From an uncultured Flavobacteriia bacterium (lineage in GTDB: Bacteria; Bacteroidota; Bacteroidia; Flavobacteriales_D; Crocinitomicaceae), in the NCBI GenBank assembly GCA_903873915.1, contig CAIQQH010000056.1, positions 1 through 64,000 of the forward strand: DNA of 64,000 nt, given 5' to 3'. The first letter of the stretch is position 1. Every line of letters starts with the position of its first letter. Below are positions 1-8,584 of this stretch, in pieces. Both the position numbers and the translations under genes were made by a program. The notes below the pieces were generated by a model. It was not told the DNA's origin. It ran no database searches and was given only the letters and a program-made list of their open reading frames with translations.

Positions 1-451
1 CATTCGATTCTCCTTTTTTATTTCGCGCGCGATAATTCACGAAATACGTGTATTGATTCCCACCAACAATCACGTCTGTTATGATAACAATGCTCGAATC
101 AGATTTCAATCGACACGCATCTCCCGGTTTCAATTCCAAATCAGCCAATACTTTGTCGCGTAATTTTGCATTGTACACCAATGAGCGCATTGGCCAGATG
201 TAATCCACATTTTGCTGCAAGGAGTCACGGGAATTGGTGAGTGAACGTTTATCCTTTCCAAGTGCTTTTAGATTTGCATTTAAGTTATCGATTTCTTGAC
301 GCATCTCCTGCACTTGCGATCGGCGAAGCTGGTCTTCATCGCTCAAGTTTTTATAGAGTAAAAAAATGATTAAACTAGAAAATACTGTGATCGCAATGAC
401 AGTTATCCAAAGGCGTTTTTTTGTTGTATCTGGCGCTGGTGTTGTACTCAT
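1..451 (-). CDS. membrane-anchored coiled-coil protein, C-terminus outside window
   Basis: A minus-strand reading frame opens at the ATG at 451 and stays open to the left edge, so at least 150 residues are present and the end is missing. After a short Thr/Pro-rich start, residues about 13-31 form one hydrophobic helix (LWITVIAITVFSSLIIFLL). A charged stretch with coiled-coil character follows (about 35-75), then a segment that looks folded and beta-rich with motifs YIWPMRS and KPGDACRL. The layout suggests a bitopic inner-membrane protein with its bulk outside the cytoplasm. I do not recognise the family. The AT-rich 200-bp spacer to the next gene runs divergently, so both promoters probably lie there. 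Confidence 0.7.
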   Translation of the reverse strand, partial: MSTTPAPDTTKKRLWITVIAITVFSSLIIFLLYKNLSDEDQLRRSQVQEMRQEIDNLNANLKALGKDKRSLTNSRDSLQQNVDYIWPMRSLVYNAKLRDKVLADLELKPGDACRLKSDSSIVIITDVIVGGNQYTYFVNYRARNKKGESN

Positions 452-653
452 GGTTTTTTGTGCACGGGTTATGAGGATAAACTTACGAAAAAATAGGGAT
501 AAGGGAATTGATTTCAACACAACAAAATCTTCAACTATTTCGCATTTTATACATTTTCACGGATTCAATGAAGACGACATCTTCAACTTTTATTTCACTA
601 TGTAATTCATTGATTACCTTTATCTTGATTTTAACGCAACTAAACGAACTATT

Positions 654-1586
654 TTGAAAACAAACGATTTTTCTACTTTATCAAACTTTGACATTATCGG
701 AGATATTCACGGATATGGCAAGGAGCTCATAAACGTATTAGAGAAAATGGGCTATTCAGAGAAAGAACCTTATAATTATGCGCATCCTGATGGACGGAAA
801 GTTATTTTTATTGGGGATTATATCGATCGAGGACCAGAAATCCTATTGACCTTGCGCATCGTTCGGACCATGCAAGAAAATGGCAATGCCATAGCGATCA
901 TGGGGAATCATGAATTCAATTTTCTATGTTATAATTATACCAACGAGAAAGGTGAGTCTTTCCGGCCTCAAGATAAAAAGACGGAAGGGGAAAGATTCAC
1001 CGATCAAGAACTTGGTGATGAAATAACCTCGTATCTAAATTGGATGGCAGAATTGCCTTTGGTTTTTGAAAATGACGTTTGCCGTTGCGTACATGCGCAT
1101 TGGGACAAAAAATCCATTGCATTGATACGTGAACGGGGAATTGCAAAGCTCGATCGAGAGGGATTATTGGCTCTATATGCCGATAACGAGTTGCTTCTTG
1201 CTTATGAAATTGTGCTGAAAGGAGACGAATTGGAAATCGACGAAGAATACCAGTTCGCTGATAAAGAAGGAAAGGTAAGAAAGCAGGGTCGAATCAAATG
1301 GTGGGCAACGGAAAAAGGCACTACGATGGGGGAATGCTTTGCATCAATTCCGCCAGAAAGTATTCATAAACCTTATATTTCTAAGGCTGAAGAATTTGTT
1401 TTGCATTACGATCATGATGAAAAACCTGTTTTCTTTGGCCATTATTGGATGTCCCATACTGAAATCAATGTGCAAAGAGACAACGTCTGCTGTATTGATT
1501 TTAGCGTTGCCAAAGAAGGACTTTTGGTCGGATATCGCTTTTCAGGTGAACAAACGCTTTTGTTGGAAAATTTAGTGCACCATTAA
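654..1586 (+). CDS. PPP-family metallophosphoesterase (Ser/Thr phosphatase-like)
   Basis: A 310-residue calcineurin-like metallophosphoesterase. The metal-binding signatures of the PPP family appear in order: GDIHG near residue 17, GDYIDRGP near 54 and GNHE near 83, with later histidines in VHAHWD and FFGHYW completing the usual ligands. Such enzymes hydrolyse phosphoprotein or dinucleotide phosphate bonds; the substrate cannot be read from sequence. The start is a TTG at 654, chosen because GDIHG sits only 16 residues in and no ATG lies between. It stands alone, about 100 bases before the next gene. Confidence 0.85.
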   Translation: MKTNDFSTLSNFDIIGDIHGYGKELINVLEKMGYSEKEPYNYAHPDGRKVIFIGDYIDRGPEILLTLRIVRTMQENGNAIAIMGNHEFNFLCYNYTNEKGESFRPQDKKTEGERFTDQELGDEITSYLNWMAELPLVFENDVCRCVHAHWDKKSIALIRERGIAKLDREGLLALYADNELLLAYEIVLKGDELEIDEEYQFADKEGKVRKQGRIKWWATEKGTTMGECFASIPPESIHKPYISKAEEFVLHYDHDEKPVFFGHYWMSHTEINVQRDNVCCIDFSVAKEGLLVGYRFSGEQTLLLENLVHH

Positions 1587-1688
1587 TAAGTTTTACACCC
1601 TTTATCTTTCCCCTGTTATCTTTCCTCTAAGCTGACGTATTAGGTATGTCGCTGTATTAAAACGGCTCTTACCCAAATACCTTAGCTT

Positions 1689-3536
1689 ATGAAATTCGCA
1701 CTTGTCATTGTATTGGCGCTTCTAAACTTTTCGTTGAGTCAAGCCGCCCGAAGCATAGAGGCCAAAGCGCCAGTTTTGCGGAGTGTTTTTAAGCCTTTAT
1801 CCAAAAAATCGGATCACATAGAGATTATCCGTTTGTACCAAGACAAGTCATTTGAACATTTGATTTATTCCCCTGATCGTGAATTTAAAGGAGGGGTGAG
1901 TGATGCGGTGTATTATAAGGTGCTAAAAAATACCGGGAAATATTCCATGGAAAGTGGGAAGATGAAATTGAATTGCATCGAGAAAAATTTTCCGTGCAAG
2001 TTGTATGGAATCACCCTCTTTGTTGACAATAGTAAAGTATACGACAACCGCTTCAGGTTCTTGTTCAAGAAAAAAGAGTACATCCTTCGAAGTGCACCGA
2101 AAGAAAAGTATGGTCAACCGTATTTTATGGATCCCGAGAATGGGAGGATCGTGACCAATGAAGCCCTTGAATCAGACGTGGATGTCACTGCTATCGTTCG
2201 ATACATGATAAAAGGTGAAACTGAGGGACGCATGAAAATAAAAACACTTGTTGCCTACCTCCGCGAAAATGTTCAGTTTATGGCGGATGAAACCGAAGAT
2301 TCTGATCAAACGATTTCGCTTTTGCTTGGTAACAATCGCCGCGCGGGAAGCAAAGGAATTGCTAAGCTTTTTGCTGAAATGTTGACAGTCGCGGGCTTGC
2401 CATCTAACGTCGTTGAAGGAGAATTGAAAACAGACCTGTCAACACAAAATAAACCCAAGCATTTCTGGAATAAAATACGCGTTGGAACAATTGACCAGTT
2501 GTATGATATTAGTTTGGGCGATCGTTGGATGAATGTGGATCCCGTTCTTATGATCCACTCTCATTTTCCTTTGGATGAAACTCATCAGCTTTTGGAAACA
2601 CCATTGACGAGAGTAGAATTTAATCGCTTGGCTTATAGCGCTCCTACTCGTGAAAATGCGGAATACATAAGCATTCTTCCGGCGAAGGGCGAGGTGCACA
2701 TCAAAGATCAAATGGAACTCTTGTTTTCGTCAGGATTGTCCATCTCAAAAGCTGAAATTATCCCGATAGGTACCGACAATGCAACAGCAATTGATGCAAG
2801 ATTCACCAGTACAACGACTTCAGGAAAAACGAGAGTGGTCATTCCGATCAAGGAAAAAAATGCCTTGTTGAAAGTCCGAACTTCTTCTGGTGTGGAATAC
2901 ACTTACCGCATATACAACGATGGAACAAGAGACGATGAAATTGATGGCTATTATCAGGAAATGAGATCGATTGCAATCGCGAAAAGGAAAGTGAATACGG
3001 TTGAAAATGAGGGCGTTTCAGCAAATCCAAGATCATCTTCCGCACTGCCTGCTGTATTTGGCTTAAATGCTCATTTCCGCAGCGATGTCATGTCCTACCA
3101 GTTAATTGATTTCGCGGGCTTTGATCACCCCATGATTCGCACGGCCGTTGGCTTCTATGGAACGACTGAAATTTTAGGTGCTCAAAACAATCCAAAGATT
3201 GTAGAATTTTTTCATGCCACAGGTCAACGGAATATCAATGACGACGAAACCCATTGGTGCAGTGCCTTCATCATGTATTGTGCAAAAATGAATGGTTTTG
3301 CGTATCCGAAAAATGCGGTGGCCCGATCATGGATGAAGGTGGGTAAGAAGGTCGAACAACCTAGGGTAGGTGACCTCGTGGTTTTTGGTTGGGGACAATC
3401 CTACCATGGACATGTAGCCATTTATTTAGGGGAAACGGATCATGGGGTAATTTGCCTAGGCGGAAATCAAGGCAACGAAGTTAATGTTATGGTTTTCTCC
3501 AAAGAGAGTATTCTAGGCTATAGACGATTAAACTAA
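1689..3536 (+). CDS. secreted protein: inactive transglutaminase-like domain plus TIGR02594-type cysteine peptidase
   Basis: A signal peptide (MKFALVIVLALLNFSLSQA) starts this 615-residue protein. Residues about 180-300 follow the pattern of a transglutaminase-like domain, but the position of the catalytic Cys is Ser221 (RRAGSKGIAKLF), while the His (H258, HFWN) and Asp (D284, NVDPV) are kept. Residues about 470-615 match the NlpC/P60-related TIGR02594 layout with Cys524 in HWCSAF and His575 in YHGHVAIYLG, so this half should be an active peptidase or amidase, perhaps on peptidoglycan. The middle (about 330-450) is of unknown kind. The gene lies two bases before the next start, so the two are co-transcribed. 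The activity loss in the first domain is inferred from alignment by eye. Confidence 0.75.
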   Translation: MKFALVIVLALLNFSLSQAARSIEAKAPVLRSVFKPLSKKSDHIEIIRLYQDKSFEHLIYSPDREFKGGVSDAVYYKVLKNTGKYSMESGKMKLNCIEKNFPCKLYGITLFVDNSKVYDNRFRFLFKKKEYILRSAPKEKYGQPYFMDPENGRIVTNEALESDVDVTAIVRYMIKGETEGRMKIKTLVAYLRENVQFMADETEDSDQTISLLLGNNRRAGSKGIAKLFAEMLTVAGLPSNVVEGELKTDLSTQNKPKHFWNKIRVGTIDQLYDISLGDRWMNVDPVLMIHSHFPLDETHQLLETPLTRVEFNRLAYSAPTRENAEYISILPAKGEVHIKDQMELLFSSGLSISKAEIIPIGTDNATAIDARFTSTTTSGKTRVVIPIKEKNALLKVRTSSGVEYTYRIYNDGTRDDEIDGYYQEMRSIAIAKRKVNTVENEGVSANPRSSSALPAVFGLNAHFRSDVMSYQLIDFAGFDHPMIRTAVGFYGTTEILGAQNNPKIVEFFHATGQRNINDDETHWCSAFIMYCAKMNGFAYPKNAVARSWMKVGKKVEQPRVGDLVVFGWGQSYHGHVAIYLGETDHGVICLGGNQGNEVNVMVFSKESILGYRRLN

Positions 3537-3538
3537 AA

Positions 3539-4204
3539 ATGAAGAAGATGAATAAATTAACATTGTTAGGGTGTATGTTGTTGATCGGGATGATTGGCAA
3601 AGCACAATATTATGAGCGCACTGGAAAGAATTTCGGAATGTATTTTACGGGTGTTCCAATCGCGACGACCGCCTCAAGTTTGAAAGAACTTTCTACCAAT
3701 ACCTTAAGCGTTGGGGCAGGGTTGATGAAAATGCCAATTCCTGGAATTACTTTTTCAGCAGGATACGGCTATTCAAGCTTCAGAAATTATGGTGAAAGAG
3801 GTGCGACTATTCCTTATGCTTCAGTGCATTCTGTTGTTGGTTCGGTGTTGTTTGATAAGCGCATTGCGAAATTGCAGCAGAAGAAGGTGAGAGGCATGTG
3901 CCATTACCTGTCATTGGGTTTGCTTGTTGGAGCGGATTACACCTATATGTTTGGAACACGAGCCATTCCCAATTATTCGCATGGCGAAGTTGGAGGTCAG
4001 GTTGGCTTGTCATTCTGCCACGTTTATTCGAGTGCGGGAAAGCAATCAAGAAGTCAAACCAACCATGTTGATGTCTTTTACCGACAAGGATTTACACCAG
4101 CGATTCAAGTTGAAGTTTCAGGCCAAAAACAATCGTTTTACCGCTGTGAAATTGGTGTTCGCGTTCGTTTAATGCGCCATCAGATTTATGACTTTTTAAA
4201 ATAA
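3539..4204 (+). CDS. secreted protein of unknown function, possible small beta-barrel
   Basis: A 221-residue protein with a clear signal peptide ending near residue 22 (GKAQ). The rest alternates short hydrophobic and polar stretches with many Gly, Tyr and Ser, and ends with a strand-like segment (IGVRVRLMRHQIYDFL), as in small outer-membrane beta-barrels, though I cannot assign a family. It starts two bases after the upstream peptidase stop, so it is the second gene of that operon and may work with it in the envelope. Confidence 0.7.
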   Translation: MKKMNKLTLLGCMLLIGMIGKAQYYERTGKNFGMYFTGVPIATTASSLKELSTNTLSVGAGLMKMPIPGITFSAGYGYSSFRNYGERGATIPYASVHSVVGSVLFDKRIAKLQQKKVRGMCHYLSLGLLVGADYTYMFGTRAIPNYSHGEVGGQVGLSFCHVYSSAGKQSRSQTNHVDVFYRQGFTPAIQVEVSGQKQSFYRCEIGVRVRLMRHQIYDFLK

Positions 4205-4293
4205 ATAGAACACAATTCACAACGAAAAAGAAAGTAAGATTTGTCTATTATCCACTGTGGTAAATAAGAAAATAGAAAAGGATAGAACTATGT

Positions 4294-5154
4294 TTAACAA
4301 CCCAATTCCTCTTCTTCCTTAGACGGATGATCGATGAAATCTTGAATCAAGGATCCTTCGATGAGTAATTTTTTTAGCTCTTTCCATGGAATACACATGG
4401 ATGGCGCACCAGAGGCATAAGAACCAATTTCGTAGGCGTCATAAACGAATACCATGCCTTTGCGTGTAAAAGAGATGTTGTGTGCCAATTCGAAATCTCC
4501 ACTTCCAGGCGTAAAATCCCAAGCTTCAGCACCATTTTCGGCAATGAAGAATTTTTCAGCAATGCGCTTTAATTCTTTGCCATACCCCGCTTGAAGGATA
4601 TCACTTAAGCCGAGGGTTTTTCCAGTGTGTAGGTCAAAGTTGTACGTCTCTGTTGTGCCTCCGCCATGTGCAGCTCCATAGTAGTATTCATAATTTCCAA
4701 CGACGACCACAACAATATCGCGTGATTTTTCGACTACATCACAGCGAATTGAACGTTGATATGCCATTTCAATGTCGTTGCGTTCAACCCCTTCAGATAC
4801 CCATTGACTCAGGGATTTTTCCTTTAAGGTATTGTTCGTTACTCCTTTGATGATGGCTTGATTGATGTGGTCTGCCACAGACTGATCCTTCAATTCAACC
4901 GTCAACATGTGCAAATCCATTTCTGAACAAAAGTCGTTGACCTCAGCTTCATTATTCGTAAAGCAATATTCTTTGCGGTAATCGCGAAATCGAAGGACCA
5001 AGCCACTTTTAAATTGAGGTTCAGTGACGCTGTCATTTTCCTGAGAATTTTCAGCCGCAGATTCTTTGTGTTTTGCCGACTTTTTTTCTCCACTACCACA
5101 TGCTGACGTGAGAAATAGTGTACTAAAAAAAAGTATGAAATAGGAGAAGCGCAT
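4294..5154 (-). CDS. DUF3298/RsiV-type lipoprotein
   Basis: A 286-residue lipoprotein: the N-terminus ends in a lipobox (LTSAC) at residues 15-19, then a Ser/Lys/Glu linker. The second half carries the pattern of DUF3298, the C-terminal domain of RsiV-like proteins (GAAHGGGTTETYNFDLHTGKT, later ASGAPSMCIPWKELK), usually preceded by a DUF4163-like part, which would be residues about 50-150. It should sit on the periplasmic side of an envelope membrane. RsiV is an anti-sigma factor that binds lysozyme in Bacillus, but this protein has no cytoplasmic sigma-binding part. The ECF sigma gene upstream is separated by its own terminator, so a link is only suggestive. Confidence 0.75.
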   Translation of the reverse strand: MRFSYFILFFSTLFLTSACGSGEKKSAKHKESAAENSQENDSVTEPQFKSGLVLRFRDYRKEYCFTNNEAEVNDFCSEMDLHMLTVELKDQSVADHINQAIIKGVTNNTLKEKSLSQWVSEGVERNDIEMAYQRSIRCDVVEKSRDIVVVVVGNYEYYYGAAHGGGTTETYNFDLHTGKTLGLSDILQAGYGKELKRIAEKFFIAENGAEAWDFTPGSGDFELAHNISFTRKGMVFVYDAYEIGSYASGAPSMCIPWKELKKLLIEGSLIQDFIDHPSKEEEELGC

Positions 5155-5191
5155 TGATCTAAATTTTTGCTAAAGGTAATTCATTTAGCAC

Positions 5192-5217
5192 AAAAAAAAG
5201 AGGCCTAAGCGGCCTCT
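5192..5217 (-). terminator. intrinsic terminator overlapping the sigma factor stop codon
   Basis: On the minus strand AGAGGCC and GGCCTCT pair around a 5-base loop and are followed by eight T. The upstream arm encodes the final codons and the stop (TAG) of the sigma gene lies in the loop region, so termination is built into the end of the reading frame. Confidence 0.8.
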
Positions 5218-5699
5218 TTACAAAGTTCTTTCAAACGATTCTTTGCGCGTTGAAAGTAGATATTGATTTGACTTTCAGGAATGTTCATTAACTGAGACAT
5301 TTCACGGCCACTCATTCCGTACATAAAACGGTAGGTAATCAATTGACGGTCACGGTCACTTAAAAAAGCCATGGCTTTGCGAATCACACGAAGCTGCAAA
5401 TGTTCTAGATCCTTTTGTTCGGTAGTATCGTTGTGCATGATTGTACCGTTCAAAGGCACAAGGTCCATTTTCTTCATGCTACGAATGGCATCGAAACAAA
5501 GGTTTTGGGTTACTCTATACAACCAGCTTTTGAAGTTTCCTTTTGCTGGATCAAATTTGCTGATGTTTTCAATGGCCTTGATGATGGCATCTTGAGCAAG
5601 GTCATCTGCCAAATGGAGATAATGATTTGGGAGAGAACGTTTAGCAATGGCGCGGAAATAAGGAAGTTGCTCGGAAATTAGATCAAGATTCGTTTTCAT
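5205..5699 (-). CDS. ECF-type RNA polymerase sigma factor
   Basis: A 164-residue sigma-70 family factor of the extracytoplasmic-function type. Region 2 is seen at about residues 10-80 (DDLAQDAIIKAIENISKFDPAKG, FKSWLYRVTQNLCFDAIR) and region 4 at about 108-160 (LSDRDRQLITYRFMYGMSGREMSQLM, a helix-turn-helix). No anti-sigma gene is adjacent; the lipoprotein downstream lies beyond a terminator. Its regulon cannot be read here. The upstream 370 bases are AT-rich and noncoding and should hold its promoter. Confidence 0.92.
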   Translation of the reverse strand: MKTNLDLISEQLPYFRAIAKRSLPNHYLHLADDLAQDAIIKAIENISKFDPAKGNFKSWLYRVTQNLCFDAIRSMKKMDLVPLNGTIMHNDTTEQKDLEHLQLRVIRKAMAFLSDRDRQLITYRFMYGMSGREMSQLMNIPESQINIYFQRAKNRLKELCKEAA

Positions 5700-6069
5700 G
5701 GCGTTTGGTTTTTAGGGTTAAACATTAAGCAGCTATAATGTGGAGAGTAACCTTTTTAAATCATAGGCAAATCAGTTTTTACGAAGGGTATAATTCAGTT
5801 CTTGGAAAAGGTAACGTTTATTTTCACAAAATATTACAAAAAAGTTTAAAATAAAACAAAAATAATTTTCTGAGTTACTTTGAGACACCTTTAAAATATA
5901 TTTAAATAATTGTAAATCAATACTTAAAGCCCTTTGCACATGTAAAATATGAAAATGCAAAAAAAAGTATTTTGTTTCTAATCGCTTTAGCCAACGGTAA
6001 ATTTCAAACGGTTTGGTTTATAAACCAAGCATTTCTCTAAACGAATTGGAGAGGTGAAAAATGCTTCAA
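5700..6069. other. AT-rich intergenic region with nested palindromes
   Basis: No convincing gene. The left part is the likely promoter region of the sigma gene. Near the right end lies a perfect 16-bp palindrome, TTGGTTTATAAACCAA, at 6013-6028, overlapping a second one (CAAACgGTTTG) at 6006-6016. They sit about 45 bases past the end of the large minus-strand gene, without a T-run, so they may be a protein-binding site or an RNA 3' end structure. Confidence 0.5.
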
Positions 6070-8520
6070 TTAACCCAATATATCAATCAGTTCAATGGTA
6101 TTTGATCCAATTTTAAATGAACCACCGATGCGCGTGCCTTTCAACAGTTTAGTCTCTAATTGATTTGATGTGAAGGTGATATATCCTATTTTATCCACAT
6201 CGATGCTAATCAGCATTTTTCGCCCATTGTATACTATTTCCAGTAAACTTCCTTTGGTTATTGAAGTCGGCATCTTTTTATTTTCACTGGCTTTTTTTGG
6301 TGCAACATATGCTGTGGTTGGAGGAGTAGTGTCCAATTTCAATAGAGTTGATGAATTCAAACTCGAATAGGCATTGACCAATAGCGTCTGATTGCCTTTA
6401 AAAAATTGAACATTGAAATATGCTGTTGGATCTTCATCATTTTCGCTTGTATTGACACCATTTTTTAGTGTGTCCTCTTTTAGACGATCATAGTACATGT
6501 ATTGGTCCAATGAATTGGAGCGAAAACCAGCTATGAGCCAAGCCATTTGATAATTTTTCACATGATTGGACGAAGTATGATTGAATTCACCTGGTTTCTT
6601 CTGAAAACCTTCAATAAGGGCATTGATAATAAATTTATTCTTTAGAGCGGGATAGGACATGTATGTTCTTGTTCCGAAGCCATTGTTAAAAACATAATAA
6701 ATTCGAGAAGGTGTTTTTATCAAACGAGGCACCCATCCAGCAATGTACGCACCAAGAAGTTTTTCATGATAACGCACTTCTTTCGGAACGTATCCGGGCA
6801 CGTTTAGATGCCATGGCCTTGATTCTATGGAACTAATCCAATGATTCAATAATTTTTCATCAACTACAGTACGCAGAGGTTCATATATTTTTCTGGCCCT
6901 TAAATCATGTGGCAAAGCAAAATAATACGTGGGATCTTTTTTAATCGCTTTAACCCAAGCTGTTTCTCTAATCTCATTAAAATTCTTGCTATTGCGCATT
7001 TCTTCAGGAAAAATATTGTCCGAAAAATCAGAGTCTTTGTGAGTTAAGATCAGATTGACTGCCCGTGTAATTGAAATTTTAATAGATTCATTCTGGGAAT
7101 AAGGGATATAATCAGCCAAAAGACTAGGACTAGCTCTTTCACCCGGATTTCGCGGAGTTCGTTCTAATTTCTTCGTTAATTCTTTCGGGAAATTCAATCC
7201 TAACTTGTGTAGAAAGAGTTCATGTTCTTTTATAAAATTTGGAAGTAGTTGAAATTCTTTGGCGGTGAATCTTCTTAAATCGAATATTTCTAGGGCGGCG
7301 TTCAGGGCAATTTTTTGGAATTCAAGGGTCTCCGAAGCTGAAGAATTTTTGGATAACGCGTCGTACAAGTCTGGACGCAAGGAGATAATGTTGCACACGT
7401 CTTCATAGGTGATGTTTAAATCAAGTTTATCTTTTATTTCATTCAATGAAAAGAATTCCAAATAATTAGAAATGTTTTTCAATTCAAAAGACGGTTTTTC
7501 ATTCGCAAAATTTTCAGGTAAACGATGTTGAATAAATGGCCAAAATTGCAAACGTTTTCTCCACCACTCATTTGATTTATCAAAGTCTATTTTATTCATA
7601 TTTAGTTGAAATTCTTTGGAATTCACTAAATTTAAAGACTGGGTAAAAAAGTAAATGTCCGACAACCAGTGTTCTGGATATGTATTACTTGTCCCGCGAC
7701 ATTCTACAATTGCCTTATTTATCGGATTAACGCGAAGAGCAACAACCGGTTTTCCCGCAGATCTTAGGATGTAAAAGTCGAAGGATTTGATATAATACCT
7801 TGCATGGTAGTTATCCGCAATACACCACCCAGACCCTCTTGCAGCCGATGTCAATTTTGGGACAAGTGATTTACAGCGAATCAATTGCCATCCATTATAA
7901 ATCACATCACCGGATCCAAAGGTTGACTTGATAAAGTATTCTCGCGCTAAATTTGATTTAGGTGTAATGCGGCCGTTCTTCATACGGCCATCAATCCAAT
8001 CGATAATGTCAAGCGAAGGCTCACTTAAATTTCGGCGATTTCCATATCCCGTTGATTCAAACATTGGACGCAGAATCAACAATTGAAAAGCCTCATTGTC
8101 AGGAAATTCTGTCTTGAACAATTGAGTCCATTTTTTAAATGAATTTGACTTATTCTTATTAATCAATTTGGACAAAAATATCCTGGCCTCGTGTTCCCCT
8201 TTTTCCGAATTTATTTTTTTTAACATCTCGTATTCATCTGAGTTTAACTCATGTTCATTCCCAAGAGCATGGTCTAAATTCAAATGTTTTTCTGTGATAA
8301 AAAAGTGTTTTTCTTGCCCCTTCGCCAAAGGCCATTTTGCTTTTCTAATAAGATTGGGCAAGAGCGTAGATTTGACAAACGCAACTAATGTTTCCTCATT
8401 TTTGACCACCGATTGCCAAGGGATTTCATTTTCATATTTCGCAACGATGAATTTCAAATGAACTTGTTGAATACCAAATTTTTGAACTTTCGAAGGATAC
8501 GTGAATGTATTTTCAGACAT
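6070..8520 (-). CDS. large protein with a PcfJ-like core, unknown function
   Basis: An 816-residue, probably cytoplasmic protein without signal peptide or membrane helix. Residues about 205-300 hold the most telling stretch: SGWCIADNY, then FDFYILRSAGKPVVALRV and IVECRGTSN. Order and spacing resemble the core of PcfJ-like proteins (a His/Trp-Cys pair, a strand pair ending in an R-G-x-x-N motif), which occur on mobile elements and in many Bacteroidetes with unknown role; the match is by eye and weak. The last 70 residues look like a small beta domain after a Lys/Pro-rich linker. It stands alone, upstream of the retron-like cluster and in opposite orientation. Confidence 0.6.
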   Translation of the reverse strand: MSENTFTYPSKVQKFGIQQVHLKFIVAKYENEIPWQSVVKNEETLVAFVKSTLLPNLIRKAKWPLAKGQEKHFFITEKHLNLDHALGNEHELNSDEYEMLKKINSEKGEHEARIFLSKLINKNKSNSFKKWTQLFKTEFPDNEAFQLLILRPMFESTGYGNRRNLSEPSLDIIDWIDGRMKNGRITPKSNLAREYFIKSTFGSGDVIYNGWQLIRCKSLVPKLTSAARGSGWCIADNYHARYYIKSFDFYILRSAGKPVVALRVNPINKAIVECRGTSNTYPEHWLSDIYFFTQSLNLVNSKEFQLNMNKIDFDKSNEWWRKRLQFWPFIQHRLPENFANEKPSFELKNISNYLEFFSLNEIKDKLDLNITYEDVCNIISLRPDLYDALSKNSSASETLEFQKIALNAALEIFDLRRFTAKEFQLLPNFIKEHELFLHKLGLNFPKELTKKLERTPRNPGERASPSLLADYIPYSQNESIKISITRAVNLILTHKDSDFSDNIFPEEMRNSKNFNEIRETAWVKAIKKDPTYYFALPHDLRARKIYEPLRTVVDEKLLNHWISSIESRPWHLNVPGYVPKEVRYHEKLLGAYIAGWVPRLIKTPSRIYYVFNNGFGTRTYMSYPALKNKFIINALIEGFQKKPGEFNHTSSNHVKNYQMAWLIAGFRSNSLDQYMYYDRLKEDTLKNGVNTSENDEDPTAYFNVQFFKGNQTLLVNAYSSLNSSTLLKLDTTPPTTAYVAPKKASENKKMPTSITKGSLLEIVYNGRKMLISIDVDKIGYITFTSNQLETKLLKGTRIGGSFKIGSNTIELIDILG

Positions 8521-8584
8521 ATGAATCGTTTTTAAGTGCTTCGCATTAACGGACGAACAAGGGAAAAATAATTTTCATCTCAGA

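Noticed and set aside
366-605. Plus-strand 79-codon reading frame
   Set aside because: It lies opposite the N-terminal part of the better supported minus-strand membrane protein and is AT-driven.
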